Shown here piece after piece: positions 7,307 to 19,600 of a DNA stretch of 64,000 nucleotides. Positions within the stretch are counted from its first letter, which is position 1, and every line of letters starts with the position of its first letter. Origin of the DNA: Flemingiibacterium sp045644145 (GTDB lineage Bacteria; Bacillota; Clostridia; Oscillospirales; CAG-272); NCBI GenBank assembly GCA_045644145.1, contig JAZRGK010000058.1, positions 6,027 to 70,026 on the forward strand. The letters run 5' to 3'. The notes beneath the pieces were generated by a model that was not told the DNA's origin, did no database searches, and saw only the letters and a list, made by a program, of their open reading frames with translations. Position numbers and translations under genes: made by a program.

Positions 7307-10300
7307 TTATTTATTGATTCTGTAAATAAGCATGAGCTGTGCATCAATGACGTTGATAATACCGTCGCCGTTCACATCACCGCGGATGAATGCGTCATCG
7401 CCAAGACCATACTTGTTATCTCCGTGGAATGTGTCAACGGCAAGATTCATATCGGTCACATTAACGTATCCGTTGCCGTCATAGTCACCTTTTAAAAGAG
7501 CTGTAGCCTTATCGTTTTCATCGACACTCTGTATGATCGTAAGACCGCCGAGAACGTCTTCCACATCAACATCGGATGCAAAGGATGCAACGTAGGTGTT
7601 ATCTCCTACATAGTAGAACTTTGTTTCTTTTCCGCCTACGTTGGTAGTCACCGATGAGATATCGTCCTTGTCGATGATAAGCGCGATCTTCGAGTAGCTT
7701 GCAAAGTCCGTTCTGACGGCTTCAACGCTTACCTCTACACCGTCATCGCCCGAGCCCACGCTAACCTTGCGCTCCGTAACCTCGATAACGATGACGTCGG
7801 TCAGAGTGCTCTTGACAACCTTACCGTCAACCTCAAAGGATGCAATCTCATAAATAACGCTTATCGCGGTTTCTCCGGGAACAAGTGCAGTCAGAACGCC
7901 CTCGTTGAAGCTGATAATATTCTGCTCGTAAAGAATCTTCCACGAAACATCATCACCCTCAAGCGCAACACGGTTTGAATTGTATATGCCGAACGCGCTG
8001 AGATTTACTGTTGTTCCGACGGGAATTGTTATCTTCTTCACATCGTTAACAATTGCAGTATCCTTGTCTGCTGTAAGCTCAACCGAACCGAAATCGGAAA
8101 GCGAAGGAGTAACAAGATGTATGAGAAGTGTGGTCTTGTTTCCTGCTTTATCTGCAGCAACCAGATTAAGCTCACTCTTACTTCTGTCTGCTGTCACCTT
8201 ACGGCTGACAGTGAACGAGCCGTCCTTGTTTAAGGTAATACCGTCAGTTGTTCCGTCAAGTGTCAGAACAGTGTCGGGATCGGTAACACCGCTGAAGCTT
8301 ATGATACCGTCATCGCCAACGACAACATTCTGCATGCTTATTGCGGTATATTCGTCCTCCTTCTCGATATTCACCGAAACATCCTGACCCACCTTCAAGA
8401 GAGGAGCTGTGGTATCCACAACAAATGCGAACGCAGCTTCCTCGTGAATACGGCTGTCGGTGGTATCATACTCGGGAGTTACAGCATAGAAGTCGATTAC
8501 ATGGTCGCCCTCGATAAGCGGAACGCTTACTGTATGTACCTTCTTGCATTCAGTTGAGTAAGACTTTGTGAGTGTATCTGCCACGATGAAGAAGTATACA
8601 TCTCTGTCGAAGGTATATGTTGCCTCAAATGTGTCAACACACTGTGCAGACTTGGAGTCATCGATGTTGCTTTCGACGCTGAGAAGCACAGGAGTCTGCT
8701 TTTCGGGCATTACAAGTGCATTGGAATATACAGATTCGTTGCTGTAATACATCTTGTCACCGTCGTATTTTACGGTGTCCACCGCAACATAGTAGGTGTT
8801 GCCGACAACAAGTCCTTGGTTCTCACCGAAGTAGTAAACATCGTTCTCATATTCGCCGGTCTGTGTGTTATAGAACTTCTCTCCAACCTCCTGCTCGAAT
8901 ATGCCGTTTTCTATAACGTTCATGTTTTCGTCGAGAATGCGTATGAGATATGCGTTGTATTCCACGTCGTTTTCACGCTCGATTTCAATACGGAGATCGC
9001 CGTCGCCGCCGTAGGATATGGTCACATCGTCAACATTCTCGGGAAGCTTATCGTTTTCGAAGGTGAACGCGGTATCATTCATCGCAAGTGACATACCGCC
9101 GACATCCTGTGAAAGCATGCATACAACGTAGTAATCTCCGTTGAGAAGTGTGTCGGGAATATCCGCCACAACGCTTCCGTCACGCATATTTTCAAGCTCA
9201 AAGCGTCCGAGTGAGATAAGACCGGTATTCGGGTCAGCTACACTCTGACGGAGACTCGAAAGTGCATTGGGGTTTTCTGTGATGTAAACATCAAGTGCAC
9301 CGGGAACATCACTTTCACCGTCAACATCGTAGTTTATGGTAAGCTGATACGGATTGGATGCATCATAGCTGTATGTTACACCTGCAAGATCGGGAAGATC
9401 GTCAACGCCGTTTACCGCGAAATCGGAAACAGTTACGCCGTCAGTAGCAATGGAGAGTGTCCATTCACCCTCTTCGAGAAGTTCCTTATCGGTTACAGTG
9501 ATGTAAATATACTTCTGTGCGCCCTCACCGCGGTCATTGATAAGGAAGTTACCTCCACCCTGTCCGTCATCGGGAATCATCTCAATCTGTTTTCCGGAAG
9601 GAGTGAGCAGAATGATTTCCTCAGCCGTGGGGAACTTAACTCCGTCAAAAGGCACCTCAAGAAGGAGTGCATCCTCTGCGGTGGGATCGAATACCTTCTT
9701 TATAAGTATATCCCCTGCTCTGCCGCTGTCAACCTTTGTTGAAGTAAGACGGCGTAAGTTTGTACCGTAAAGCGCTGTACACTGAACATATTTGCCGTTT
9801 TCATCGTAGTAAGAGGTGTCAAATGCCTTTATAGCATCTCCTCTGCCGCTAAGATCGATTCCCTGTCCTATTTCCCAGTCTCCGCCCCAATAATAGATGA
9901 AACCGAACTTGATTCCGATAATCTTAAGGTTAGCACCGATAAAGTCGGTCGAGCCTGCAGCTTCAACGCCGCCAAGCTCCATGCCACCTATCAGCGGCAC
10001 AGATTCGGGAATACCGAGTGTTGCATAATAGTATACGTAGAAGTAATCCTTACGGATAGTTACGGTCATACCGCCCTTCATAAGTCCCTGAAGCAGTGTA
10101 CCGTTTCCGTAAATATTGATGTTGAAGTCGGGCTTCCAGCGTATATTCGCGCCTGCCTCCAGCTTCAGTATTTTTCCGTCATCATCGTTGTTGAGGGTTA
10201 CCTCACCGGTAAGTGAAACGTGCTCAAGGTTAAATTCAACCTCAAAGACACCGTTAAGGATCTCCACAAAGCTCAGGTCAATACGTCCGTAGATCGTCGG

Positions 10301-13300
10301 GAAATAGAGTCCTTCATCCTCGTCCTTGTCTTTAAGCGTTTCGGCAAGGTCGGAAATACCGAATCCGCCGCCTGTGATAAATACACCGGGGATGCCAAAG
10401 AACGGAACCTTTACGGCCTCAACACTGAGATATGCCTTAACTTCATCGGGGTAGTATCTTTCTACACCCTTTCTTGTAATCTGCTTGAGCATGAGAGTTA
10501 CCTCGCACTCAAAAAGATTCTTCACCTCAACTCCGAAATCAAAACCGAATTCCTTGTCTAAGGTATTGATGTAAACTGTAGCCTCAACGCCAAACTTATT
10601 CTTGAATACGCCTCCAAGAACATCCGCTGGGAGTTTTACCTCAAGTGAGGTATTGATTCCGACGAAACCGGTTTCGTATTCTCCGGTTTCCTCGTTATAG
10701 GATTTGTGACCGAAAATTATGTCTTCGATCTCTGCGGTTATTTCGCCGTCATCGGGTTCATCTTCAATCTTACCAAGGCTGTTTACATACTGTCCAAGCT
10801 TGGAGTCGGAAGTAGTAACTGTAAGCTGGGGGGGATTATCTCCTGAAGGAAGTGTGAGTCCGACTTTGTTTCCACTGCCGGAGGTGTTACCACCGGAAGT
10901 GTTTCCGCTGCCGGAAGTGTTTCCGCTGCCGGAGGTGTTTCCACTGCCGGAGGTGTTTCCACCGGAGGTGTTACCACCGGATGTGTTTCCACCGGATGTG
11001 TTTCCGCCGGAAGTGTTTCCGCTGCCGGATGTGTTACCACCGGATGTGTTACCACCGGATGTGTTACCACCGGATGTGTTACCACCGGATGTGTTGCCGC
11101 CGGAAGTGTTGCCACCGGAGGTGTTACCACCGGAGGTGTTACCACCGGAGGTGTTACCACCGGATGTGTTGCCGCCGGAAGTGTTGCCACCGGATGTGTT
11201 ACCACTATCGGGTTTGGTCGAGTCACCGGGTTTGGTCGAGTCACCGGGCTTGCTTGCATCAGCCTGCTTTTTAGCCTTTATCGGAAGAGTAGCCTTACCG
11301 CCGAAGCTGATGCCGTAGAGATCTTCATCTCTTGTAAGCTGACCGTATTTAAGGTCGATAAGAATTCCGCCGATATACTGAATTATCGAACCACCGATAC
11401 CGAGTTGAAGTATAAATGCCTCGTCTTCATCTTCTGCCTCAAGAGTAGACATCACGCCGTCCTTACCCTCAAGACTCCAGCCGTTATGCCAAACGGTTAT
11501 CGAACCTATAACTTTGATTCTGCCGTTACCTGCGATAGTAGCAATATTATCGTTCTGGGTACTCCACCAGTCGCCCTCGATTGACATAGTAAGCGGCTCG
11601 GCACCGTCATATACAAGAAGGTTATTGATAGTTACATCGCCATCAGTGGTATTAGCCTGATAGAATAGCTTGCCGTTTTCATTCATATAGCGGATCTTAC
11701 CTCTAACGACAGCCATTATTTCGCTTGTTTCAGGGTCAAAAGTAATAAAGTCATGTTTAAGACCGCGTCCGGTGAATTCGCCTTCCTCAAACTGCTTTAG
11801 CTGTTCCTCGCTGATAAATGAAACAAAATCGTAAGCCGGATAGTTATCTTTCTCAAAACGAACCATTGCCACAAGGCCGTAGCTCTGTGCACGGTAGCGC
11901 TCATCATCAGACACCGAGAGAACCTCTGCCGCAATAACCTTGCTTGTAAGCTCATCCTTTAACTGCTTATCAGTTAAGTGCAGTTCGATCTTGTAATCAC
12001 CCACCGAGAGTGACTCATCGGTGGAGAAGGTCATCGTCTTATAGGTTTCGTTCGGGAATGCTATGGTGCTCTTGTCAATTCTCACCTTGTGGAAGCCCTT
12101 GATGAGATAGAGTTCCCATCCGGTAGAAGCTTTGAGAGCTTTGAGAGCCTCCATATCGCCGGAAACGGTAATATTCTTTTCGCCATCGGTATATACCTTT
12201 TGGGGCGAAACAGACGTCATCTTAACGTCGGGAAGCACGCCGTCAACACCGGGGACAAGTACATTCTTCTGCGACGAATATGTTGCCTGCGTCCATTCGA
12301 TTTCAGACGTGTATTCAGTAGCAGATACGTTTACTGTAATATTTTTTGACGTAAGGTTTGCCTCGGGTGAAACCACAACGGTTCTCTTTATGGTTTTAAC
12401 AGTTCCCTTCGGTATACCCATATTAAGGATTTCCACGCCGACATATTCTCCGTAAGTTAACTTCTCCTCGGATAAGCCGGAATCCTTGAATGTAAGTCCC
12501 TCTTCAAGGAAAATGTCAACCTGTGCGGTAATAATATCGACAGCTCCGTCAACGCTGTTGTCAAGCGTTATGATAAGCTCGATCTCGCCGCCGTTCTGAT
12601 AACCGTCGCCCTTACTGTTAAGCTTTACAGAAGGAACGTTAACGCTCATGCCGAGATGCTCTTTACTGAGGTCAGCGGTAAAGTTACCGATGCCGTAGAG
12701 CATTTCCATTGTTCTCGATCCGCCTGCCGCCACCTCTTCTTCAGACCAGTAGATCGCGGTTGCCGTGTCGGGAACTCTATGTGCATTTGAGTAGTTGGAG
12801 AAATCGCAGCTCGCATCGGGAGTGTAGTCATATCTCGTGTTTGCGAGATTTGCCCAGTGACCCACGATGACCTTATCGGGAGTGGTGTCACTCTCACCGC
12901 TCCAGCCCTTGAGCATTGCATACGCCATCTTCTTGGTGTTTGCAAGAGAATCCACATATGTAAGCTGCTGGGGCATATTTCCTGCCATATCGGAATATTC
13001 GGTTTCCACAATGGTAGGCGAGAAAATCTCGCTGTTGATAACGTAAGGCGCATCAACCTTGGAGTCGAGGGCGTTATCAAGCAAAAGGCGGATACCGACG
13101 TTGCCGGGAGTATCGTTCATGTTTACAACTGTGTAACCGATGCCTATATTTCCGGCAAGATCACTGTCTTCTATCTCGGAGATGATAACATTCTGCGTAA
13201 TGAGATAACCCTTAACGCCCCACGAAACGCTCATCAGTCTGCCGCCATTTGAAATAACGGGGGTATAAAGATCGGTTTCGATGCCGAAATAGCTGTAATC

Positions 13301-13612
13301 CTGTCCGAATATGTAATCCTTGCCGTCAATACGTACCGTTGTATAGGACGTACCGTTGCTTCTTGCCGCCGCCTCGTTATAAAGAAGCGGAATATTGTTG
13401 TCAAATGTCTTCTGCGGATGACCCTCTTTGGTTTCCACAGAGAACGCTCCAGTGTCCGCATCGTATGCGAAGCGGACATAATCGTTTGCGATCTTATATA
13501 CGCTTCCGCTTATCAGCGACTCGATACCGAGAGCCGCCGCACTTTCGGCGAGAGTCGGTACCATCATAAAGATGACAAGCAGAATTGATATAATTCTTTT
13601 AGAAAGCTTCAT
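7307..13612 (-). CDS. Giant secreted protein (2,101 aa) with C-terminal type I dockerin
   Basis: A signal peptide (residues 1-28) is followed by a beta-rich domain resembling sugar-binding or mutarotase-like sandwiches (about 30-330), Ig-like strands, then a low-complexity linker (about 780-915) of roughly 21 GNTSG units. Next is an unusual region of repeating amphipathic beta strands (about 960-1330), several FN3/Ig-like domains including a DTTAP-type one, and a Big_2-like domain near 1910-1985. The C-terminus is a dockerin with two calcium loops, DYDGNGYVNVTD and DVNGDGIINVID. No catalytic motif was found. The dockerin should lock this protein onto a cohesin, and the next gene in the operon encodes one fused to SLH. 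It starts 12 bases after the preceding stop with AAAGGAG. Confidence 0.9.
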   Translation of the reverse strand: MKLSKRIISILLVIFMMVPTLAESAAALGIESLISGSVYKIANDYVRFAYDADTGAFSVETKEGHPQKTFDNNIPLLYNEAAARSNGTSYTTVRIDGKDYIFGQDYSYFGIETDLYTPVISNGGRLMSVSWGVKGYLITQNVIISEIEDSDLAGNIGIGYTVVNMNDTPGNVGIRLLLDNALDSKVDAPYVINSEIFSPTIVETEYSDMAGNMPQQLTYVDSLANTKKMAYAMLKGWSGESDTTPDKVIVGHWANLANTRYDYTPDASCDFSNYSNAHRVPDTATAIYWSEEEVAAGGSRTMEMLYGIGNFTADLSKEHLGMSVNVPSVKLNSKGDGYQNGGEIELIITLDNSVDGAVDIITAQVDIFLEEGLTFKDSGLSEEKLTYGEYVGVEILNMGIPKGTVKTIKRTVVVSPEANLTSKNITVNVSATEYTSEIEWTQATYSSQKNVLVPGVDGVLPDVKMTSVSPQKVYTDGEKNITVSGDMEALKALKASTGWELYLIKGFHKVRIDKSTIAFPNETYKTMTFSTDESLSVGDYKIELHLTDKQLKDELTSKVIAAEVLSVSDDERYRAQSYGLVAMVRFEKDNYPAYDFVSFISEEQLKQFEEGEFTGRGLKHDFITFDPETSEIMAVVRGKIRYMNENGKLFYQANTTDGDVTINNLLVYDGAEPLTMSIEGDWWSTQNDNIATIAGNGRIKVIGSITVWHNGWSLEGKDGVMSTLEAEDEDEAFILQLGIGGSIIQYIGGILIDLKYGQLTRDEDLYGISFGGKATLPIKAKKQADASKPGDSTKPGDSTKPDSGNTSGGNTSGGNTSGGNTSGGNTSGGNTSGGNTSGGNTSGGNTSGGNTSGGNTSGGNTSGSGNTSGGNTSGGNTSGGNTSGGNTSGSGNTSGSGNTSGSGNTSGGNTSGSGNKVGLTLPSGDNPPQLTVTTSDSKLGQYVNSLGKIEDEPDDGEITAEIEDIIFGHKSYNEETGEYETGFVGINTSLEVKLPADVLGGVFKNKFGVEATVYINTLDKEFGFDFGVEVKNLFECEVTLMLKQITRKGVERYYPDEVKAYLSVEAVKVPFFGIPGVFITGGGFGISDLAETLKDKDEDEGLYFPTIYGRIDLSFVEILNGVFEVEFNLEHVSLTGEVTLNNDDDGKILKLEAGANIRWKPDFNINIYGNGTLLQGLMKGGMTVTIRKDYFYVYYYATLGIPESVPLIGGMELGGVEAAGSTDFIGANLKIIGIKFGFIYYWGGDWEIGQGIDLSGRGDAIKAFDTSYYDENGKYVQCTALYGTNLRRLTSTKVDSGRAGDILIKKVFDPTAEDALLLEVPFDGVKFPTAEEIILLTPSGKQIEMIPDDGQGGGNFLINDRGEGAQKYIYITVTDKELLEEGEWTLSIATDGVTVSDFAVNGVDDLPDLAGVTYSYDASNPYQLTINYDVDGESDVPGALDVYITENPNALSSLRQSVADPNTGLISLGRFELENMRDGSVVADIPDTLLNGDYYVVCMLSQDVGGMSLAMNDTAFTFENDKLPENVDDVTISYGGDGDLRIEIERENDVEYNAYLIRILDENMNVIENGIFEQEVGEKFYNTQTGEYENDVYYFGENQGLVVGNTYYVAVDTVKYDGDKMYYSNESVYSNALVMPEKQTPVLLSVESNIDDSKSAQCVDTFEATYTFDRDVYFFIVADTLTKSYSTECKKVHTVSVPLIEGDHVIDFYAVTPEYDTTDSRIHEEAAFAFVVDTTAPLLKVGQDVSVNIEKEDEYTAISMQNVVVGDDGIISFSGVTDPDTVLTLDGTTDGITLNKDGSFTVSRKVTADRSKSELNLVAADKAGNKTTLLIHLVTPSLSDFGSVELTADKDTAIVNDVKKITIPVGTTVNLSAFGIYNSNRVALEGDDVSWKILYEQNIISFNEGVLTALVPGETAISVIYEIASFEVDGKVVKSTLTDVIVIEVTERKVSVGSGDDGVEVSVEAVRTDFASYSKIALIIDKDDISSVTTNVGGKETKFYYVGDNTYVASFASDVDVEDVLGGLTIIQSVDENDKATALLKGDYDGNGYVNVTDMNLAVDTFHGDNKYGLGDDAFIRGDVNGDGIINVIDAQLMLIYRINK
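10867..11250 (-). repeat. 15-bp minisatellite encoding the GNTSG linker
   Basis: About 21 tandem copies of a 15-base unit with third-position and short-codon variants, with four GS interruptions, flanked by DSTKPG units. It encodes a flexible Gly/Asn/Thr/Ser linker. Length is likely to vary by slippage. Confidence 0.9.
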
Positions 13613-13624
13613 TTGTTACTCCTT

Positions 13625-16600
13625 TCACTCAGCCGTGTCAACGAATACCGTAATGGTAAAGTAGTCGCGCTTATCGGTCTGAACAAATACGGTATACCAA
13701 CCGTCCTCAAGGTCACGCGCAACAAATCTGCCGTTGTATGCGGTAAGGGGTGTACCGAGAGTCTTCATCTGACCCATTGTGTATATTCCCTTAGCAAACT
13801 TAGCGTAAGCAACGCCGCCAAAATTCTTCAGGCTTATTTCGATATCGTCGCTGTCAACGGTAATCGCGTTTGCGCTGTTGGGCATTTTACCGTTAATAAG
13901 AGCGATTGTATCGTAGAAGCCTATGAGTCTTACGGTTCTGCGAAGCTGTGTCTTGTTGCCGGCATCGTCGTATATGGTATAGGTTATTGTATACGGCTTT
14001 GTTCTGTCGAACACATTCGCACTGATATCATCGGGATTGAAATCACCGAAGTCGATCTCAACCTTATCGGTAAGGTCTGTGCGTATATTCTGGAATATAT
14101 CATACGCCACGAAATCGTAGAACTTCGACTTGTCGTACGCAAACTCGGGATCGCGTCCGCTCGTCATCCCCTCGATGAAGATAAGCTCGTTATTTCCTTC
14201 AAAGGTGAGTGTCGGAGCCTCCTTATCGATGATCTCGATATCAACACCGTAGGAGGAAACTGTGCCGTTTACAGCCGCAAGGTTGAATGTAAACAGACCG
14301 TTTTCAGCATAAATAAGGCTGTTTGCCTTACCCTTGATATCGTTGCTTCCGAGAATGGATGTGTCCTTATCGGTAACAACCGTAACAGTTACATCTCTGT
14401 TTGTGGTCTTATAGACGTCGGAAGCTACCGTGTAACCTGCTTCGGTTCCGCTTGTATCCTTACCGATTTCCAGAGTCTTCTCAAATGTCTTCTTTTCCCA
14501 TACGCCGCCGTCATTTCTTTCAAGATACTCATAGCTCCAGGAAACACTCTGTATTACAGGAGCACGGTCATCTATACCCGAAACTGTCAGCTTAATAGTC
14601 TGGGAAATACCGGATTCATCAAAAATAGTGAAGGTATAGTCACCGTTCTGCTTAACGGTAAAGGTCTTGTCTGTGGTATAGGTGATACCGTCGTAAACCA
14701 CTGAAAGCTCGGAAAGCTTACGGTATATATCGATCGGCATTCCGTTTTCGTCAAGCTTCTGTGCAAAGGAAATCTCGACGCTGAGCTCATCCTCTGCGAG
14801 AGTTGCAATCGCCTCGAGAGACGGAGGCTCAGCATAGATATTGTTAACGCTGATAACGCTCGCACCTTCATTGCCGTAATCGTCAATATAGAATACGCTT
14901 ACATATCCGCTCTTCTTGAATCTTATCTCTGTTGCACCGGGAGTATAAACGATATCATACTGACCAAGGTTGTCGGAACGCTCAATTCCCGTTACAGTAA
15001 CATTGGACTTCGAGAATTCCTCAATTTTCACAAGCACGCTTCTCGCAGTAACAGTTGTGGGAGGAGTGCTGTAGGAAAGCCTTACAATTTCGGGCTTTAC
15101 CTTGTCGATATTGGAAACTGTAATCTGCGCCGCGAACTCATTTCCGGCTGCATCGTATGCAGTTACGGTGTAGTTGCCGGAAAGCGGGATCACAACGCTG
15201 TATTCGTTTCCGAGCACCTCGTCGTTCCATTCCATAAGCTCACCGGATGAGTTGCGAATCTCTGAGTAAACTATCTCATTTACGTTATCCTTGTCTGCGA
15301 TAGTAACAAACGCGGTAATATCCTTGTTGGTCTTGTTATAGTTTGAAAGTGTCCATTCGATAGTTCCGCCGTCGTTATCGTAAAGCTCATAGGAAACCGT
15401 CTTCGTGGCTGTATTTCCTGCGCTGTCGGCAAGCTCAAAGGTAAACGAGGTCTTTCCGCTTGTAAGGATCGTTTCGGTCTGCGTTCCGTTGTTCGATACG
15501 CTCATATCCTTATCGGAAGTCGGGAAGGTTATGACCGCCTTTACCGTGCGGTAGTATTTGCCTTCGGTGATGGGCTTCCACTTACCGAGATAATTCTCAT
15601 AGTAGTAAGAAACCGTGTAATGCTCACCCTCTGTGATAGGAGTCTTGTCGATATTGGTAACGGTGTATGTTTCTTCATATGTCATACCGGCTTTGTTGGT
15701 AACGATATAGGTAACGCTGCCGTTTTCCGCAAACTCAACGCTGTCGGTTGTCTTCGCACCAAGCGCCTCGCTCTTTCCATCGACAATTCTCACAACGGAT
15801 GCGATACCGCTTTCACTGTCGCCAAATGTCGCGTTTACGGTAACATTCTGATTTGTGGGAGTGCCGTTGGCAATGTCAGCCTTGAAGGAAACTGTCGGAA
15901 CAGTTTCATCGAATACAGAGGTATAGATTACCTCATCCTGATAGCGTTCAGCCTCAATGCCCTCTGCTGTGTATGAAACAAAACCTACGTTCTTCTCAAC
16001 AGAGCCGTCGTGAAGCGCAGTGAACACGAGCTTCGTGTAAGCGGTCTGCTCGGACTCTGTTTCATATACTTCGGATTTTTCCGCATCAAAAACATATCCG
16101 TTAAGAACCGCATCTGAAAGATCAAACGTCTGAAGCTCATATTCGGGATTACCCTCTATGACAAGCTCTATAACGTCGTCCTCGGTGAACGATATAAACG
16201 AACCGTTTTCAATTATCTCACCGTTCTTATAGAGATCATATACGAGCTTGAAGCCTTCAATAAACGTGGAATCCGACGCAAACGTGAAGGTGTAGGTGCG
16301 ATTTGCCTCGTCAACCGCGTAGATCTTCTGCTCGGAGTTGTCGCTCGCCGTTCTGGTAATTGTTGTTACGTAGCTTCTGTCGGTTTGATTTGCCGCAATC
16401 TGCTCATTTTCATCATCACTGTCGCCCGTGACTAGAGAGGGATTAAGAACTGCAAGCGGCACGTTAAAGTCAATCGTTACTGTAGCAACAGACTTGGTTA
16501 TTTCGGGAGTACTTACAGTCGAAGTTACCTCAGCCTGCGCGTCCACCATACTAAATATGTTGGATTCGGGACGGAGCACGTAAGAGTTTCCGAGAATATC

Positions 16601-19600
16601 GGTGCTCATTACAGCAAGTCCCCAGTTTCCGTCAAGCCCACGCAGCACCATATCGTACTCTATGACACCGTCCGCGGTAGATTTTTCAACAGTAAACTTC
16701 GACTTGTGCTCGTTATAGAGGTTGAATGCTTCCTCGTCAATAACACTTTCAGCACTCGGATCTTTTACAAGTGCGAAATTAGTTATAACGGAGTTTGCAT
16801 CCGTAACTTTAACTGTCATATTGACATCAGTACGTGCGCCGCTCTCAAAAGCTTCGCTTGCTGCACTGATTACCGGAGCATCCTTGTCAATGCACTTTAC
16901 AGAGATCGGTACACGAACCTCGTTGCCTACTGCATCCGAAAGGGTTGCGAAGGTGTCAACGTTTCTCTTTACTGTCAGGATATACTTAAGATCGCTTTCC
17001 TTTACGAAGGATACAAGAGAGTTGGAAAGTGCAAGATTTGTAATACCGTTCGCATCGCTTGCGCTTACGGTTACGGTTACATCGTCCTTGGTGGGATTTG
17101 ATGTGCTGTATTCAATATCAAAGCTCGGAGCGGTCGTGTCGTAAATGATCTCGTAAGCATAAACGTCGCTCACAAGCGATATTGCGGGATCTGCGGTATT
17201 GCCCTTCTCTGCACACGCAACCTTGAAGTAAAGAGTGTTCTTGCCCTCTGTCAGTACCACGGGAGATACTATCACAGAGTTTTGTGTAAGGTAATTTCCA
17301 AACACTTCCATAGGTTCTGCAAGAGTCATCCACGGACCAAAGTTAATGCCGTCGGTGGACACCTGATATTTTACGAACTGCTCAGATGTAAGATCCTCTG
17401 CACAGATCATGTTATCAAGCACCTGGAGATATACGGTATAGTCCTGTGTGGGTGTTACGGAAATACCGTCAAGCTTCACCGCGATGTCGTCGCCTGCAGA
17501 AGCAATGGTCGGCTTCTTTGCACGAATCGAGAAGCTGTCGGGAACAGCATATGTAGCAGCGTCACCGTTTACGTCAGTTGCGGTTATCACAAGATAGTAA
17601 ACGCCGTTTTCGTCAGGCTGAAGCTTGATGCTCTCGCGAACACCGATCTTGCCGTCGCCGTAAACAGTAGGTGTAAATGTTCCCTCTCCTGCGAGCACGC
17701 CGCCATTTGTATAAATCTGATAAGCGGCTTCCTTAACGCCGGAAACGTCCTCGATTACAACGGTCGCCTGCTGGAGTCGCTGTGGCTGTAAATATATGCT
17801 CTCCCACGAAACATCTATAACCGGGGCGAGATTATCGAAGATATAATTCTTCTCAAAGGTCACATTGTTGCCCGATCTGATTTCGGTTACCTTATACTGC
17901 AGCTTATATGTGCCGTCGAGAGTAACCGGTACTCCGTCATCGCCAATCTGCACACCTGCGCCCACATCCTGTCCGTTATACAAAATGTAGCTCTGCGTGA
18001 GCGGGTTTGCATTTGCGGAAACGGGAATCCAGCGGTACTCGGTCTTATAAATACCGTCAATACCGTCAACTGTTTCTCTAAAGGAGATATCAAAGCTCTT
18101 CTTGGGAACAAGATTCGAGCTTGTTTCGATTGTATCGATTGTCTCATAGTTGTAGATCGCAAGATCAGAGGCAAACTTTATAACCTCTGTTTCGTTGCCT
18201 ACGCTGTCCTTTGTGAGGATGTAGAGATCACCCTCGAAGCTTTCTTTAAGCTTTGTGGAAATAACGATAGTCGGAAGATTTCCGTTTTCATCAGCCTCAA
18301 CGAAATTCCACTTGCCTACGGTAGTATCAATTTCACCGGTTATTGCTTCTGCATCAAATTCAGGAAGACTCTCACCACTCGGAACAAATACATAGTAAAG
18401 TCTTGCCCACGAAGCAAGCGTATCTCTGTAGGAATTACAGAAATCCGTAAGGGTGAAATTATACTCGGTATGCTTTACCTTCTGCGCATCCTGATACCAG
18501 CCGCTTTGAGTGAGCTCATATCTCGGAGCAACCGAGTCGATAAGCACGTTTTCAACTCTGCTGTTAGATATTGGGTTACCTGCATCGTCATAACCGTCGA
18601 AAACAAGCGTGTATACGCCCTCGGATGCAGTTGCCGTCTTGAGCGTTATCGGGAAATCCGCAAGAGTTGCGGTTGATACCGGAACGGTTACATTAAGGTA
18701 AGAGCCGGTGCTGCCGGTATAGTTGTTTACCGGCACCTTGGTTGTGCCGTCGAGAAGCGAATAGTTAACATAAGCCTCATCGTCTGCAGGGTGCGGAGCG
18801 GTGTTCGACTTATAAAGCTGTTCACTTGCACTTACGTGGAAGGTGTGCGAGGGCGCGATATTGTTTGTAATATCGAGCGCTACGCCGTCCTTGTCGGTAA
18901 TGCTTACAGTGGGCTTCAGGGTATCCACCTTAAGAGTGGAAATATAGTAATCCCATGTGGTGCTGCCGCTGTTGAGCTTGTAGGTTACATTATTATATTT
19001 GGTAGAAACGTTTGTAAGGTGGAGATTCACACCTTCACCGTTGCCGTTAAAGTCTGCCGGAACAGTTCCGGTGAATACGATCTTCTTGCCGTCGCTCGAG
19101 GGCGCGTAGTTAAGATCGGCAAGCTTAACGCTTGTGCCGTTGCCGCTGTAAAGAGCCGCGTTGCAGCTAAAATTACTTACCAACGTCTTAATGTCCGCAT
19201 CGCTGATAGAGGATACACAGTGGAGCGATGTGGGAGAAACTGTAATGGTAACGTTCTTCTTTGCGCTGTTTACGTAATCGTAATCCTGACGTGCTGTGAA
19301 CACGGGAGTTTCCGAGTAGCTTACCTTACCGATATCGAAGCACTTACGGTAGATTGTAACTGTTTCGACATGTACGAGGTTACTGCCACTCGTTGTAAAA
19401 AGCGAGCCTGCGTTTGACGAGCGTGCGGGGATCGAAAGCGTAAAGTTAAGCGTAGCCTTACCGATCCCCTTCGCCTTCATCTCGTTGTAGATCTGAGCAT
19501 ATGTAAGGCTCATACCGCCGGAAGCATCAGAGGTCGGCGCCTTGAAGGCGTTTGTAAACAGGGTTGTTGTACCTGCATTGAAGCTGTTGGAAATGGTAAG

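Noticed and set aside
10867..11250. CRISPR array
   Set aside because: The 15-bp units are contiguous, without spacers, and are in frame within a coding region.
10719..11318. Pro/Val- and Arg/Cys-rich frames on both strands over the GNTSG repeat
   Set aside because: They are shadows of the 15-bp minisatellite; the minus-strand frame of the 2,101-residue protein is the real one.
13613..14704. Long plus-strand frame (363 codons) opposite the Ig-repeat giant
   Set aside because: No ribosome site, no recognisable domain, and fully inside a well-supported secreted protein on the other strand.
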